In this document: positions 1 to 6,466 of the stretch, piece by piece
Position numbering within the stretch: the stretch's first letter is position 1
Layout: each line of letters starts with the position of its first letter
From: Campylobacteraceae bacterium
Lineage (GTDB): Bacteria; Campylobacterota; Campylobacteria; Campylobacterales; Sulfurospirillaceae
Direction: 5' to 3'
Assembly: GCA_027055635.1 (NCBI GenBank)
Contig: JALUMZ010000017.1
Coordinates: forward strand, 1 to 16,467
Length of the DNA stretch: 16,467 nucleotides
Program-made: the position numbers and the translations under genes
Notes under the pieces: generated by a model
The model's database searches: none
The model's input: the letters and a program-made list of their open reading frames with translations, nothing else
What the model was told of the DNA's origin: nothing

Positions 1-18
1 TATCTTTTTGCCCGTAGG

Positions 19-117
19 GAAACTAGGAAAGGTCACATCTATGTCGTTAAAAACTCTTGAGGTACAATAAGTACATCTGCTAGTTTTTGCCTCATATATG
101 CAACCTTTCCTAGTTTC
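19..117. repeat. large imperfect palindrome, perfect 15-bp outer arms
   Basis: The arms GAAACTAGGAAAGGT (19-33) and ACCTTTCCTAGTTTC (103-117) are perfect reverse complements. The symmetry continues imperfectly inward with AAAAACT (49-55) against AGTTTTT (82-88) and GTAC (62-65) against GTAC (71-74), around the centre AATAA (66-70). About three quarters of the positions in each 47-bp arm can pair. No target duplication is visible at its ends. It could be a palindromic intergenic repeat, a decayed insertion, or an RNA structure at the 3' end of a gene to the left. Confidence 0.6.
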
Positions 118-127
118 TATTAATTGG

Positions 128-309
128 CATGGTAATTCAACTTTAATATTGAAGAAAGGATTTTGATTTTTAGGTTGCTAAATTATGTGCCAAAGGCAAA
201 AATGCAACTGTTTGAGCAAAGCGAGTTTTGCATTTTTAATAATTTTGCAACCGATCCGCAGGAAAAAATCAAACTCTCCTTGATGAAATTTTAAAGTTGA
301 ATTACCGTG
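128..309. mobile_element. MITE-like element, 182 bp, with 9-bp target duplication
   Basis: The ends are inverted repeats of 19 bp with one mismatch: CATGGTAATTCAACTTTAA at 128-146, and at 291-309 the reverse complement of CACGGTAATTCAACTTTAA. The element is flanked by perfect direct repeats ATTAATTGG at 119-127 and 310-318, as expected of a target-site duplication. Inside are further nested inverted pairs: 173-186 with 239-252 (13 of 14), and 198-207 with 228-237 (10 of 10). The whole element could therefore fold into a long hairpin. It has no transposase and no long reading frame. It interrupts one copy of a dispersed repeat whose intact copy lies at 6999-7044. The parent transposon family is not identified. 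Confidence 0.72.
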
Positions 310-310
310 A

Positions 311-340
311 TTAATTGGTGTTACTTCTGGTTAGGTACTT
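311..340 (-). repeat. dispersed repeat, copy 1 (interrupted by the MITE)
   Basis: The reverse complement of this stretch matches 6999-7028 at 29 of 30 bases. If the MITE and one copy of its target duplication are removed, the match continues through 103-118 and reaches about 41 of 46 bases against 6999-7044. It contains GTTAC (320-324) and GTTAG (330-334), a direct-repeat pattern also seen at the two-component locus. It lies just upstream of the presumed racemase -10 box. Confidence 0.7.
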
Positions 341-351
341 ATGAATTTGGG

Positions 352-357
352 TATAAT
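352..357 (+). promoter_or_regulatory. -10 promoter box for the racemase gene
   Basis: TATAAT lies 21 bases before the ATG at 379, with no clear -35 box, as is usual for Campylobacterota sigma-70 promoters. The repeat at 311-340 sits where upstream control elements would act. Confidence 0.5.
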
Positions 358-378
358 TACAAAAAAAGGTTATGAATT

Positions 379-1059
379 ATGAAAACTATAGGTCTGTTGG
401 GTGGTATGAGTTGGGAGAGTAGTGCTACTTACTATAAAATCATAAATGAATATACAAATGAACTCTTAGGTGCACAAAACAATGCAAAATCTGTTTTACT
501 AACTGTAAATTTTGAAGAGATAGAGAGACTCCAACACCAAAACAGGTGGGATGAAGCTACAGACATCTTGATAGAAGCTTCTAAAAGTCTGCAAAATGCA
601 GGTGCTGATTTTATAGTAATTTGCACAAATACCATGCACAAACTTTTACCAAAAATATCTCTACATGTAGAGATACCTTTTTTACATATTGCCGAAGCTA
701 CTGCAAAAGAGATAAATAAAGATGGGGTTAAAAAAGTACTTCTTTTAGGTACAAAATTCACTATGCAAGAGAGTTTTTATAAAGATAAATTGATAGAAAA
801 CGGGATAGATGTTGTTGTGCCAAATGAGCAAGATATGCAAATTGTCCATAAAGTTATCTATGATGAACTCTGTTTGGGCAAAACACTCAAAAAATCAAGA
901 GAGGATTTTGTGCAAATCATAAACAAGAGTAAAGAGATAGAGGGCGTCATATTAGGATGTACTGAGATCGGTATGCTAATCTCTCAAGATGATATAGATT
1001 TCAAGGTTTATGACACAACTTTGATTCATGCAAAAGAGGCTGTGAGGATGGCGATATGA
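379..1059 (+). CDS. aspartate/glutamate racemase family protein
   Basis: A 226-residue member of the Asp/Glu racemase family (RacD/YgeA type), which interconverts amino-acid enantiomers without pyridoxal phosphate by using two cysteines as acid and base. The N-terminal GLLGGMSWESS motif (residues 5-15) is typical of the group. The two catalytic cysteines are visible as C82 in VICTNTMH and C194 in LGCTE, one in each half of the protein. Length is normal for the family. A weak AAGG precedes the ATG. The 3' end overlaps the next gene as ATGA, so the two are probably translationally coupled. D-aspartate or D-glutamate supply is possible, but the substrate cannot be read from sequence; other members act on different amino acids. 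The gene carries one copy of the CTCTACATGTAGAG palindrome, which encodes LHVE at residues 95-98. Confidence 0.88.
   Translation: MKTIGLLGGMSWESSATYYKIINEYTNELLGAQNNAKSVLLTVNFEEIERLQHQNRWDEATDILIEASKSLQNAGADFIVICTNTMHKLLPKISLHVEIPFLHIAEATAKEINKDGVKKVLLLGTKFTMQESFYKDKLIENGIDVVVPNEQDMQIVHKVIYDELCLGKTLKKSREDFVQIINKSKEIEGVILGCTEIGMLISQDDIDFKVYDTTLIHAKEAVRMAI
658..673. repeat. iterated palindrome CTCTACATGTAGAG, copy 1
   Basis: A perfect 14-bp palindrome at 659-672, extended to 16 bp here by the flanking T and A. It is read in the racemase frame as CTA CAT GTA GAG (Leu-His-Val-Glu). Confidence 0.85.
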
Positions 1060-1715
1060 GTGTAAAAGCAGTTATATTTGACCTTGACGGAACACTGCTT
1101 GACACACTAGAAGATATAGCTATAAGTGTCAACCATGTCTTAAAAGAGTATAAAAAAGAGCCTATTGAATTGGAAAAATTTAGACATCTTGTAGGCAAAG
1201 GTGCACTTCAACTCATAAAAGATGTACTGCCAAATGAAAACCAAAAGAGCATAAAAGAAGCCCTAGAACTTTTTGAAAAAGTTTATGCCAAGCAGTATGA
1301 TAAAAATACCAAACTGTATGAAGGCATAGGAAAATTATTGACATTTTTAAAGAAAAGGGGTTGCAAACTAGCAATCTTATCTAACAAACCAGATAGCTTT
1401 ACAAAACTGTGTGCCATCAAATACTTAAGAAAATGGGATTTTGAAGTAGTTTTTGGAATACGAGAAAATATACCAAAAAAACCTGCACCCGATGGAGTTT
1501 ACGATATATTTCAAACTCTACATGTAGAGGCAAAAGAGTCTGTGTATGTAGGTGATACGGATATAGATATGATAACTGCCAAAAGAGCAAATATCGAAAA
1601 TTCTATAGGGGTTTTATGGGGTTTTAGAGATGAAAAAGAGCTTAGGCAAAATGGTGCAAAATACATAGTAAGCTCACCAAAAGAGATGATAAGTTTAATA
1701 CAAGAATTGTGTTGA
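1056..1715 (+). CDS. gph: HAD-family hydrolase, phosphoglycolate phosphatase-like
   Basis: A 219-residue haloacid dehalogenase phosphatase of the Gph/PGP subfamily, which usually removes phosphate from 2-phosphoglycolate, a product of oxygenase side reactions or DNA repair. Motif I is FDLDGTLLDT, with nucleophile D9 and acid D11. Motif II is S109 in ILSNKPD. Motif III is K142 in the KKPAPDG segment. Motif IV is VYVGDTDIDM, with D167 and D171 for magnesium. A helical cap lies between motifs I and II (about residues 15-85). Length and motif order are complete. The ATG overlaps the stop of the racemase-family gene, and a strong terminator follows. Relatives act on other small phosphates, so the exact substrate is inferred from similarity only. 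It contains copy 2 of the CTCTACATGTAGAG palindrome (LHVE, residues 155-158). Confidence 0.88.
   Translation: MSVKAVIFDLDGTLLDTLEDIAISVNHVLKEYKKEPIELEKFRHLVGKGALQLIKDVLPNENQKSIKEALELFEKVYAKQYDKNTKLYEGIGKLLTFLKKRGCKLAILSNKPDSFTKLCAIKYLRKWDFEVVFGIRENIPKKPAPDGVYDIFQTLHVEAKESVYVGDTDIDMITAKRANIENSIGVLWGFRDEKELRQNGAKYIVSSPKEMISLIQELC
1516..1529. repeat. iterated palindrome CTCTACATGTAGAG, copy 2
   Basis: A perfect 14-bp palindrome inside the HAD phosphatase gene, read as CTA CAT GTA GAG (Leu-His-Val-Glu), the same phase as the other copies. Confidence 0.85.
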
Positions 1716-1731
1716 TAGGATCTATTATATA

Positions 1732-1761
1732 TTGCAAGACCACTAAAAAATGGTCTTGCAA
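1732..1761. terminator. bidirectional rho-independent terminator between gph and porB
   Basis: A perfect 11-bp stem, TTGCAAGACCA (1732-1742) with TGGTCTTGCAA (1751-1761), encloses an A-rich 8-base loop. AT-rich tracts follow on both sides, so it can serve the two convergent transcription units. Confidence 0.8.
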
Positions 1762-1787
1762 ATTTTAAAAACAAAAAGCCTACGGTT

Positions 1788-2738
1788 TTAGACTCCTGCC
1801 TCTTCTCTTCTTTGAAGCATCTCCCATCTCTTATCTACATCTTTTTGCATTTGAGTTATGATATGCTCGTTCTCTTTTTTAAACAGATGTTTAAATCTTC
1901 CTTGAACTCCTAAATAATCCCTTACAGGTACTATATTTTTTGGTCTATATGTGATAGTTAATTTACTGCCATTTTCTATCTCATACAGAGGAAATACAAG
2001 TGAATCTGTTCCCAAATCACTTACATCTATCGTTTGATCAGCTGGAAATTTCCACTCCGTAGTACAAGCACTCATCGCATTTATAAATACAGGACCCTCT
2101 GTAGCTAGAGCTTTTTGATATTTTTTTACCATATCTTTCCATTTATTTGGAGCAACTTGAGCAACATAAGGTGCGCCATGTGCAGCCATGATGGCGACTA
2201 TATCTTTTTTGTATTTTTTATTTCCATAACTCACTTTGCCGGCTGGAGTAGTAGTTGTACTTGATCCCCTTGGAGTCGAGCTACTTCTTTGTCCGCCTGT
2301 ATTTGCATAGACTTCATTGTCAAGACAGACATATGTAAAGTCATGACCTCGCTCAACTGCTCCGCTTAAAAACTGAAAACCTATATCATAAGTAGCACCA
2401 TCACCGCCAAAAGCTACAAACTTAACAGGCTTATCTGGATCTTTGAGTCTGCCTTTTTTCTTCAAAGTCTTATACATAGCTTCTGCTCCTGTTGCTGCGG
2501 TAGCTGCATTTTCAAATCCTATATGTATCCAAGAAGCATCCCAAGAAGTATGAGGATAAACTGCTGTACAAACTTCTAGACAACCTGTAGCATTTGCTAT
2601 GACTAGATTATCATCTGTACAGTTTAAAAGTTCTCTAACTATGATTGAGTGTGCACATCCCGGACATAGAAGGTGAGCCCCCTCAAATCTATCATTTGAT
2701 GTTGAAAATTGCTTTAAATTTTTTATAATTTTACTCAT
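1788..2738 (-). CDS. porB: pyruvate:ferredoxin/flavodoxin oxidoreductase, beta subunit
   Basis: A 316-residue thiamine diphosphate-binding subunit of pyruvate:acceptor oxidoreductase, which converts pyruvate and CoA to acetyl-CoA, CO2 and reduced ferredoxin or flavodoxin, and runs in reverse as pyruvate synthase in autotrophs. The cofactor motif begins at GGDGATYDIG (111-120) and continues to NEVYANTGG (141-149), which binds the metal and diphosphate. Four cysteines expected to hold the proximal [4Fe-4S] cluster are present: C25 and C28 (LCPGC), C53 (TGC) and C225 (SAC). It is the last gene of the por operon, 10 bases after porA. Assignment to pyruvate rather than 2-oxoglutarate or another oxoacid rests on the four-subunit layout and overall resemblance to epsilonproteobacterial Por. 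Confidence 0.94.
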   Translation of the reverse strand: MSKIIKNLKQFSTSNDRFEGAHLLCPGCAHSIIVRELLNCTDDNLVIANATGCLEVCTAVYPHTSWDASWIHIGFENAATAATGAEAMYKTLKKKGRLKDPDKPVKFVAFGGDGATYDIGFQFLSGAVERGHDFTYVCLDNEVYANTGGQRSSSTPRGSSTTTTPAGKVSYGNKKYKKDIVAIMAAHGAPYVAQVAPNKWKDMVKKYQKALATEGPVFINAMSACTTEWKFPADQTIDVSDLGTDSLVFPLYEIENGSKLTITYRPKNIVPVRDYLGVQGRFKHLFKKENEHIITQMQKDVDKRWEMLQRREEAGV

Positions 2739-2748
2739 CTATCTACTC

Positions 2749-3972
2749 CTAATTGAAAAAAGAGAGCTTAGGGCCTCTTAATCCGCTAAATTGTTGCAAA
2801 GGTGTGACAAGTCTGCCTTCATCTGCATTTCTCTTTATATCTCTAAATATCTCTTTTAAATTCTCTTGAGTCATATCTCTACCGCCCAAACCATATATAT
2901 AGTTATTTATAATCGGTCTATTATCATTTTGATACAGAGCCGCACTTATCTCATTGAAAAGCATACCTAGTGTTCCACCGGGCGCACTTCTATCTAGTGT
3001 AGCTACTGCTTTTACATCCTTTAGTGCCTCTTTTACTTCAAGGAGAGGAAATGGTCTAATAACCCTAAGGGCGACTACACCCGCTTTTATACCCTCTTCT
3101 TCTCTTAAATTCTTTGCTGCTTGTATTGCACTTTCGACAGTACTTCCTAGTGCTACAATTGCAACTTTGGCATCTTCCATCATATAGCTCTCAACCGGAT
3201 TGTAACTTCTTCCTGAGAGTTTTTCAAACTGAGCAAATGTATCTTTGATAACCCCCAGAGAGTCCATCAAAGCCTTTTGTTGTCTAGCTTTAAATTCAAA
3301 ATGCCAATCCTCTTCGGTCTGTGCTCCATAGGTGACAGGTTTACAAAAGTCAAGCATAGGATTGACCTCTTTATACTCGCCTATAAAATTATACGCATCT
3401 TCATCTGAAAATGGTTTAACATTTTGTGCGGTGTGTGAAGTTATAAAACCATCTTGATTTACCATCACAGGCAGTCTAACACTCAAATCTTCGCCGATTT
3501 TAAATCCCATAAGCATCAAATCATATGCCTCTTGGGCATTGAAAGCATCTATCATGATCCATCCGGCATCACGACCAAGATACATATCAGAGTGGTCACC
3601 ATTTACATTTAGCGGAGATGCTAAAGCTCGATTTACCAAACCCAAAACTATCGGAAGTCTCATACCGCTTGCTTGGTACAGAACTTCTATCATCAATGCA
3701 AAGCCCTGACTACTTGTAGCAGTTGCTACTCTTCCACCGGCTGCTGCTGCTCCTACACAACCACTCATTGCAGCATGTTCACTCTCTACCAAAACAAACT
3801 CACCATCTATATATCCATCGGCCAAAAATTGTGCATATCCATGAACCGTAGGCGTTGATGGGGTGATAGGATAGGCTGCTACTACATCTATTTGTGCTTG
3901 TCTCATAGCTTGAGCAAAAGCCATATTGCCATCCCAAACTTCTACTTCTTGTAATTGTAATTTTTCTGCCAT
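2749..3972 (-). CDS. porA: pyruvate:ferredoxin/flavodoxin oxidoreductase, alpha subunit
   Basis: A 407-residue catalytic partner of PorB that shapes the thiamine diphosphate site and CoA pocket. It has the N-terminal pyrimidine-binding domain with YPITPSTP (about 35-42) and the conserved stretch ESEHAAMSG, followed by ATATSSQGFALM and NVNGDHSDMY. The C-terminal part (from about residue 265) is the transketolase C-like domain II, recognisable by VAIVALGSTVESA and ALRVIRPFP. Length is normal for a separate alpha subunit. The ATG overlaps the porD stop by one base (TAATG), which indicates tight coupling. The complex is cytoplasmic. Confidence 0.94.
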   Translation of the reverse strand: MAEKLQLQEVEVWDGNMAFAQAMRQAQIDVVAAYPITPSTPTVHGYAQFLADGYIDGEFVLVESEHAAMSGCVGAAAAGGRVATATSSQGFALMIEVLYQASGMRLPIVLGLVNRALASPLNVNGDHSDMYLGRDAGWIMIDAFNAQEAYDLMLMGFKIGEDLSVRLPVMVNQDGFITSHTAQNVKPFSDEDAYNFIGEYKEVNPMLDFCKPVTYGAQTEEDWHFEFKARQQKALMDSLGVIKDTFAQFEKLSGRSYNPVESYMMEDAKVAIVALGSTVESAIQAAKNLREEEGIKAGVVALRVIRPFPLLEVKEALKDVKAVATLDRSAPGGTLGMLFNEISAALYQNDNRPIINNYIYGLGGRDMTQENLKEIFRDIKRNADEGRLVTPLQQFSGLRGPKLSFFN

Positions 3973-4367
3973 TACTTTTCCTTCTTCTTTTTTTCAGGCC
4001 ATTTAGAAAGCACCTCTTCATTCTCTTCATTTTCAAAGAACATTATGAGGGATTTTGGATTTGTAGGGCAAACCTCTGCACAAATTCCGCACCCTTTACA
4101 GTGGTCATAATCAATACCAAGCATAGCTTTATCTCTCGATACGATTGCCGTATCAGGGCAAAATACCCAGCAATTTTGACAATCTATACAGACATCTTTG
4201 TTAAACACGGGCTTAAAAACTCTCCAATCTGCAACGCTAGCAGTATATGAGCTTGTTTGAGCATAATTTCTATCTTCTTGTTTTTGTCTAACTACATCAC
4301 AGTTTTTATCTTCAAACGAAGGAAGAACTGCTCCGGCTTCGACCTGATCCCATCCTTTATATTCCAT
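3972..4367 (-). CDS. porD: pyruvate:ferredoxin/flavodoxin oxidoreductase, delta subunit (two [4Fe-4S] ferredoxin)
   Basis: A 131-residue ferredoxin-like subunit that carries electrons from the thiamine site to the external acceptor. Two classical CxxCxxCxxxCP motifs are complete: C60, C63, C66, C70 and C90, C93, C96, C100. The 55-residue N-terminal extension before the first cluster is longer than in minimal archaeal delta subunits. The gene lies 12 bases after the gamma-subunit gene and its stop overlaps the porA start. The C-terminus is lysine-rich. Confidence 0.93.
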   Translation of the reverse strand: MEYKGWDQVEAGAVLPSFEDKNCDVVRQKQEDRNYAQTSSYTASVADWRVFKPVFNKDVCIDCQNCWVFCPDTAIVSRDKAMLGIDYDHCKGCGICAEVCPTNPKSLIMFFENEENEEVLSKWPEKKKKEK

Positions 4368-4379
4368 ACTTCTTCCTTT

Positions 4380-4937
4380 TTATTTGACTTCATTATATGC
4401 GCGAGTTATCGCAGTCATATTTGCATCGATGATTTTTTGTGGAAATTTGCTTAGAACTTTTAACATAGCATTTTTAAAATACTCAATATCAAACATCCCA
4501 GAAACCCTCATCAAAGCTCCCAACATTGGGGTATTTGGTATAGCTCTTCCTATGGTATCCATAGAGATTTTCATACAATCAACCACATATACAGACTTTC
4601 CATTCAGTTTTGGCACAAGCTTGATCAACTCCTCTTTTGAAAGATGAGTTGTGATGATATACTTTGTATCCTCTTTTTCATTTGCTGTTATATCTGCAGA
4701 AAAAACAAGAGCAGGATCAATCACTAGCACATAATCAGGAACCATAAATTTTTCATGATTTATGATAGGTCTATCATCTATTCTGTTATATGCTGTCATC
4801 GCAGCTCCTCTTTTGGCTGAGCCATAAAAAGCAAAGGCTTGCACCTCTTTGCCTGTATTGGCCACAACATCGCCTAGTCCCTTGGCCCCAGTTACTGCAC
4901 CTTGTCCGGCACGACTATGCCATCTAATTTCGAGCAT
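4380..4937 (-). CDS. porG: pyruvate:ferredoxin/flavodoxin oxidoreductase, gamma subunit
   Basis: A 185-residue gamma subunit (called porC in some species) of the four-part oxidoreductase. The opening motif RWHSRAGQGAVTGAKGLGDV (5-24) is the signature of the family, followed by the PDYVLVIDPAL segment. It is the first gene of the minus-strand operon gamma-delta-alpha-beta. A good ribosome site, AAGGAG, lies just before its ATG. The leader upstream contains the alternating TAAGATAA array. Length matches the usual 180-195 residues. Confidence 0.93.
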   Translation of the reverse strand: MLEIRWHSRAGQGAVTGAKGLGDVVANTGKEVQAFAFYGSAKRGAAMTAYNRIDDRPIINHEKFMVPDYVLVIDPALVFSADITANEKEDTKYIITTHLSKEELIKLVPKLNGKSVYVVDCMKISMDTIGRAIPNTPMLGALMRVSGMFDIEYFKNAMLKVLSKFPQKIIDANMTAITRAYNEVK

Positions 4938-4970
4938 ATATTCTCCTTGACTAAATTAAAAATTTCTTAA

Positions 4971-5002
4971 TAAGATAATTCTTATCTTATTCTAAGATAA
5001 GA
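4971..5002. promoter_or_regulatory. alternating TAAGATAA operator-like array in the por leader
   Basis: Three 8-bp units sit exactly 11 bp apart in alternating orientation: TAAGATAA (4971-4978), TTATCTTA (4982-4989) and TAAGATAA (4993-5000). Both spacers read TTC. The last two units form a 10-bp perfect inverted repeat at 4980-5002. The array lies just downstream of the presumed por -10 box, where a bound protein would repress. The first half resembles a Fur-type box (GATAAT...TTATC) imperfectly. The regulator is unknown. Confidence 0.55.
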
Positions 5003-5010
5003 TTACTTAA

Positions 5011-5016
5011 TTTATA
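5011..5016 (-). promoter_or_regulatory. candidate -10 box for the por operon
   Basis: On the minus strand this reads TATAAA. Transcription would start near 5004, giving a leader of about 65 bases that includes the TAAGATAA array. No -35 box is evident; the region upstream is AT-rich. Confidence 0.35.
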
Positions 5017-5059
5017 CTTTAATTGTATAAATTCAATTAAAATTAAGTTTTAATTCTGC

Positions 5060-5065
5060 TATAAT
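5060..5065 (+). promoter_or_regulatory. extended -10 promoter box for the nnrS-family gene
   Basis: TATAAT is preceded by TGC, giving an extended -10 (TGnTATAAT). It lies 27 bases before the TTG start at 5093. Confidence 0.6.
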
Positions 5066-5092
5066 CACAAAAAATTATCTATAGGTGGCAAA

Positions 5093-6280
5093 TTGAACTT
5101 TAGTAGCAAAATCAAAACAAATAATTACTTTTTATCTCAGCCTCATCAGCCATTTTTTATCTTAGGCATTATAAATGCTATTATATTTATGATGCTTTTT
5201 TCTTTCTTTTATAGGGATACCGTACATATCACTATGCCGATATCTGTTTTACACGCATATTCACTGATTTTCCTAGTCTTTACCAATTTTTTTATTGGTT
5301 TTTTATTTACTACATTTCCTAGGTTTAACCAAAGTGAAACCATATCTAAAGAGTACTATCTAAAAATCTTCTATGCAAATACTTTTGGCGCGATAATATT
5401 TCTAGCCGGAGTACTCTATATACATTTTTTGGTTTTAGTTGCGATGGGTATTTTGCTTTTTTCTCAAATTTTTATGGTTCTAAAATTATATACTACATAC
5501 CAAAAAGGAAGAGCAGTAGAAAAAGCAGACTCTTTTTGGATTTTAGTAGCACAGATTTTTGGTATATTTGGACATGCTCTTTTTATATTGTCAGTCTTAG
5601 GAGTTCTCAAAAACAGTATATCTATATATATCTCATTTTACTCCTATTTGATTTTTCTGACTTTCGTAGTGGCTCAAAGAATGATACCGTTTTTCTCCCA
5701 CTCTTTGGTCGCCAAAAATAGAAAATTAGTCGGTATAGTTTTCATACTATTACTCTTAAAAATAATCTTTTTACTAAGTGGTCATATCTATTTTATCAAG
5801 ATTTCAGAAATTATATTAGATATACTTATAGGAGTTTTTACTCTAAAAGAGTTTTTAAGATGGAAACTTTTAAGCCTCAATGCCCCTGCGATCTTATGGG
5901 TATTACATCTTGGACTATTTTGGTTTCCTGCCTCTTTTTTACTTTCTGCCTTTAGTTCTGTTTTGGCGCAGATTTTTGATGTAGATTTTTATTTCTTAAG
6001 TATTCATCTTGTGGCACTTGGTTTTTTAACAACTATATTTATAGGTTTTGCCACAAGGGTAGTCCTAGGGCACTCCGGACAAGCTCCTCATGCTGATAAT
6101 TTTGCTAGAAATATTTTTTTGTTTGTTCAGCTTATTCTTATTTTAAGGGCAATTTTCAGTATAAATATTGGGCTTAACTGGGGTATGAATTTTATATTTG
6201 ATATGTCGATTAGTGCTTGGTTGATTCTATTTGTATTGTGGGGATATAGATACGGCAAGATATTATTGCTACGCCAATAA
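5093..6280 (+). CDS. NnrS family membrane protein
   Basis: A 395-residue polytopic inner-membrane protein with about twelve hydrophobic segments, matching the NnrS family. NnrS proteins are linked to nitric oxide and nitrosative stress tolerance, and the founding member was described as a haem- and copper-containing protein. The C-terminal motif ATRVVLGHSGQ (about 320-330) and conserved histidines in the first half (HQP near 18-20, HAYSL near 50) fit the family. The start is TTG, chosen because the ribosome site AGGTGG lies five bases upstream; the first internal ATG would remove the first membrane segment. The gene diverges from the por operon. A direct role in nitric oxide defence here is inferred from family only; no nitrogen-oxide reductase gene is in view. 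Confidence 0.85.
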   Translation: MNFSSKIKTNNYFLSQPHQPFFILGIINAIIFMMLFSFFYRDTVHITMPISVLHAYSLIFLVFTNFFIGFLFTTFPRFNQSETISKEYYLKIFYANTFGAIIFLAGVLYIHFLVLVAMGILLFSQIFMVLKLYTTYQKGRAVEKADSFWILVAQIFGIFGHALFILSVLGVLKNSISIYISFYSYLIFLTFVVAQRMIPFFSHSLVAKNRKLVGIVFILLLLKIIFLLSGHIYFIKISEIILDILIGVFTLKEFLRWKLLSLNAPAILWVLHLGLFWFPASFLLSAFSSVLAQIFDVDFYFLSIHLVALGFLTTIFIGFATRVVLGHSGQAPHADNFARNIFLFVQLILILRAIFSINIGLNWGMNFIFDMSISAWLILFVLWGYRYGKILLLRQ

Positions 6281-6285
6281 AAATA

Positions 6286-6338
6286 ATATTCATACTTCTC
6301 AACCAATAGCATACATATTAGTTTTAAAGTATGAATAT
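6286..6338. terminator. AT-rich inverted repeat after the nnrS-family gene
   Basis: The perfect 12-bp arms ATATTCATACTT (6286-6297) and AAGTATGAATAT (6327-6338) begin six bases after the stop. The 29-base loop and low GC make it a weak terminator candidate; it may instead be another palindromic repeat. Confidence 0.35.
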
Positions 6339-6347
6339 ATTTACTAT

Positions 6348-6463
6348 GTGATCTTACGCACTATAATGAGCAAAGCTCGTTATAGTGGCAGATACTAAAG
6401 TCCCTACAGCCCTCTAAAGCTACGAAAAGCAGAACTTTTCGAGAAAAAAGTGCGTAAGGTCAG
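6348..6463. mobile_element. MITE-like element, 116 bp, with 7-bp target duplication
   Basis: The inverted ends TGATCTTACGCACT (6349-6362) and AGTGCGTAAGGTCA (6449-6462) pair at 13 of 14 positions, the exception being a T-G wobble. Direct repeats TTACTAT at 6341-6347 and 6464-6470 flank the element and look like a target duplication. Two inner hairpins are present. The first is a 13-bp stem at 6359-6371 with 6375-6387, an AAA loop and one T-G wobble. The second is a 7-bp stem CGAAAAG/CTTTTCG at 6423-6429 and 6435-6441. The T-G positions favour folding of the plus-strand RNA. There is no coding capacity. It sits directly at the stop codon of the neighbouring minus-strand gene, and the right duplication copy contains that stop. 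Confidence 0.68.
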
Positions 6464-6466
6464 TTA

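Noticed and set aside
1..60. A plus-strand frame ending in TGA at 58-60 (ETRKGHIYVVKNS), slightly like the start of a GIY-YIG or T5orf172 domain
   Set aside because: Only 19 codons are visible, and the resemblance is too short; the palindrome produces the same peptide on the other strand.
1..177. A minus-strand frame open for 59 codons to the left edge, containing CTYC and GCIYEAK
   Set aside because: It has no ATG, GTG or TTG, runs through the MITE end, and much of it is explained by the palindrome at 19-117. It could be a gene remnant but cannot be supported without the left flank.
2954..3187. Open frames on the plus strand inside the por genes, and similar antisense frames elsewhere
   Set aside because: They lie opposite strongly conserved coding sequence, lack ribosome sites and have no recognisable protein features.
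4973..4987. A Fur box in the por leader
   Set aside because: The match to the 7-1-7 consensus has three mismatches, and the alternating 11-bp array explains the symmetry better, so I did not name the regulator.
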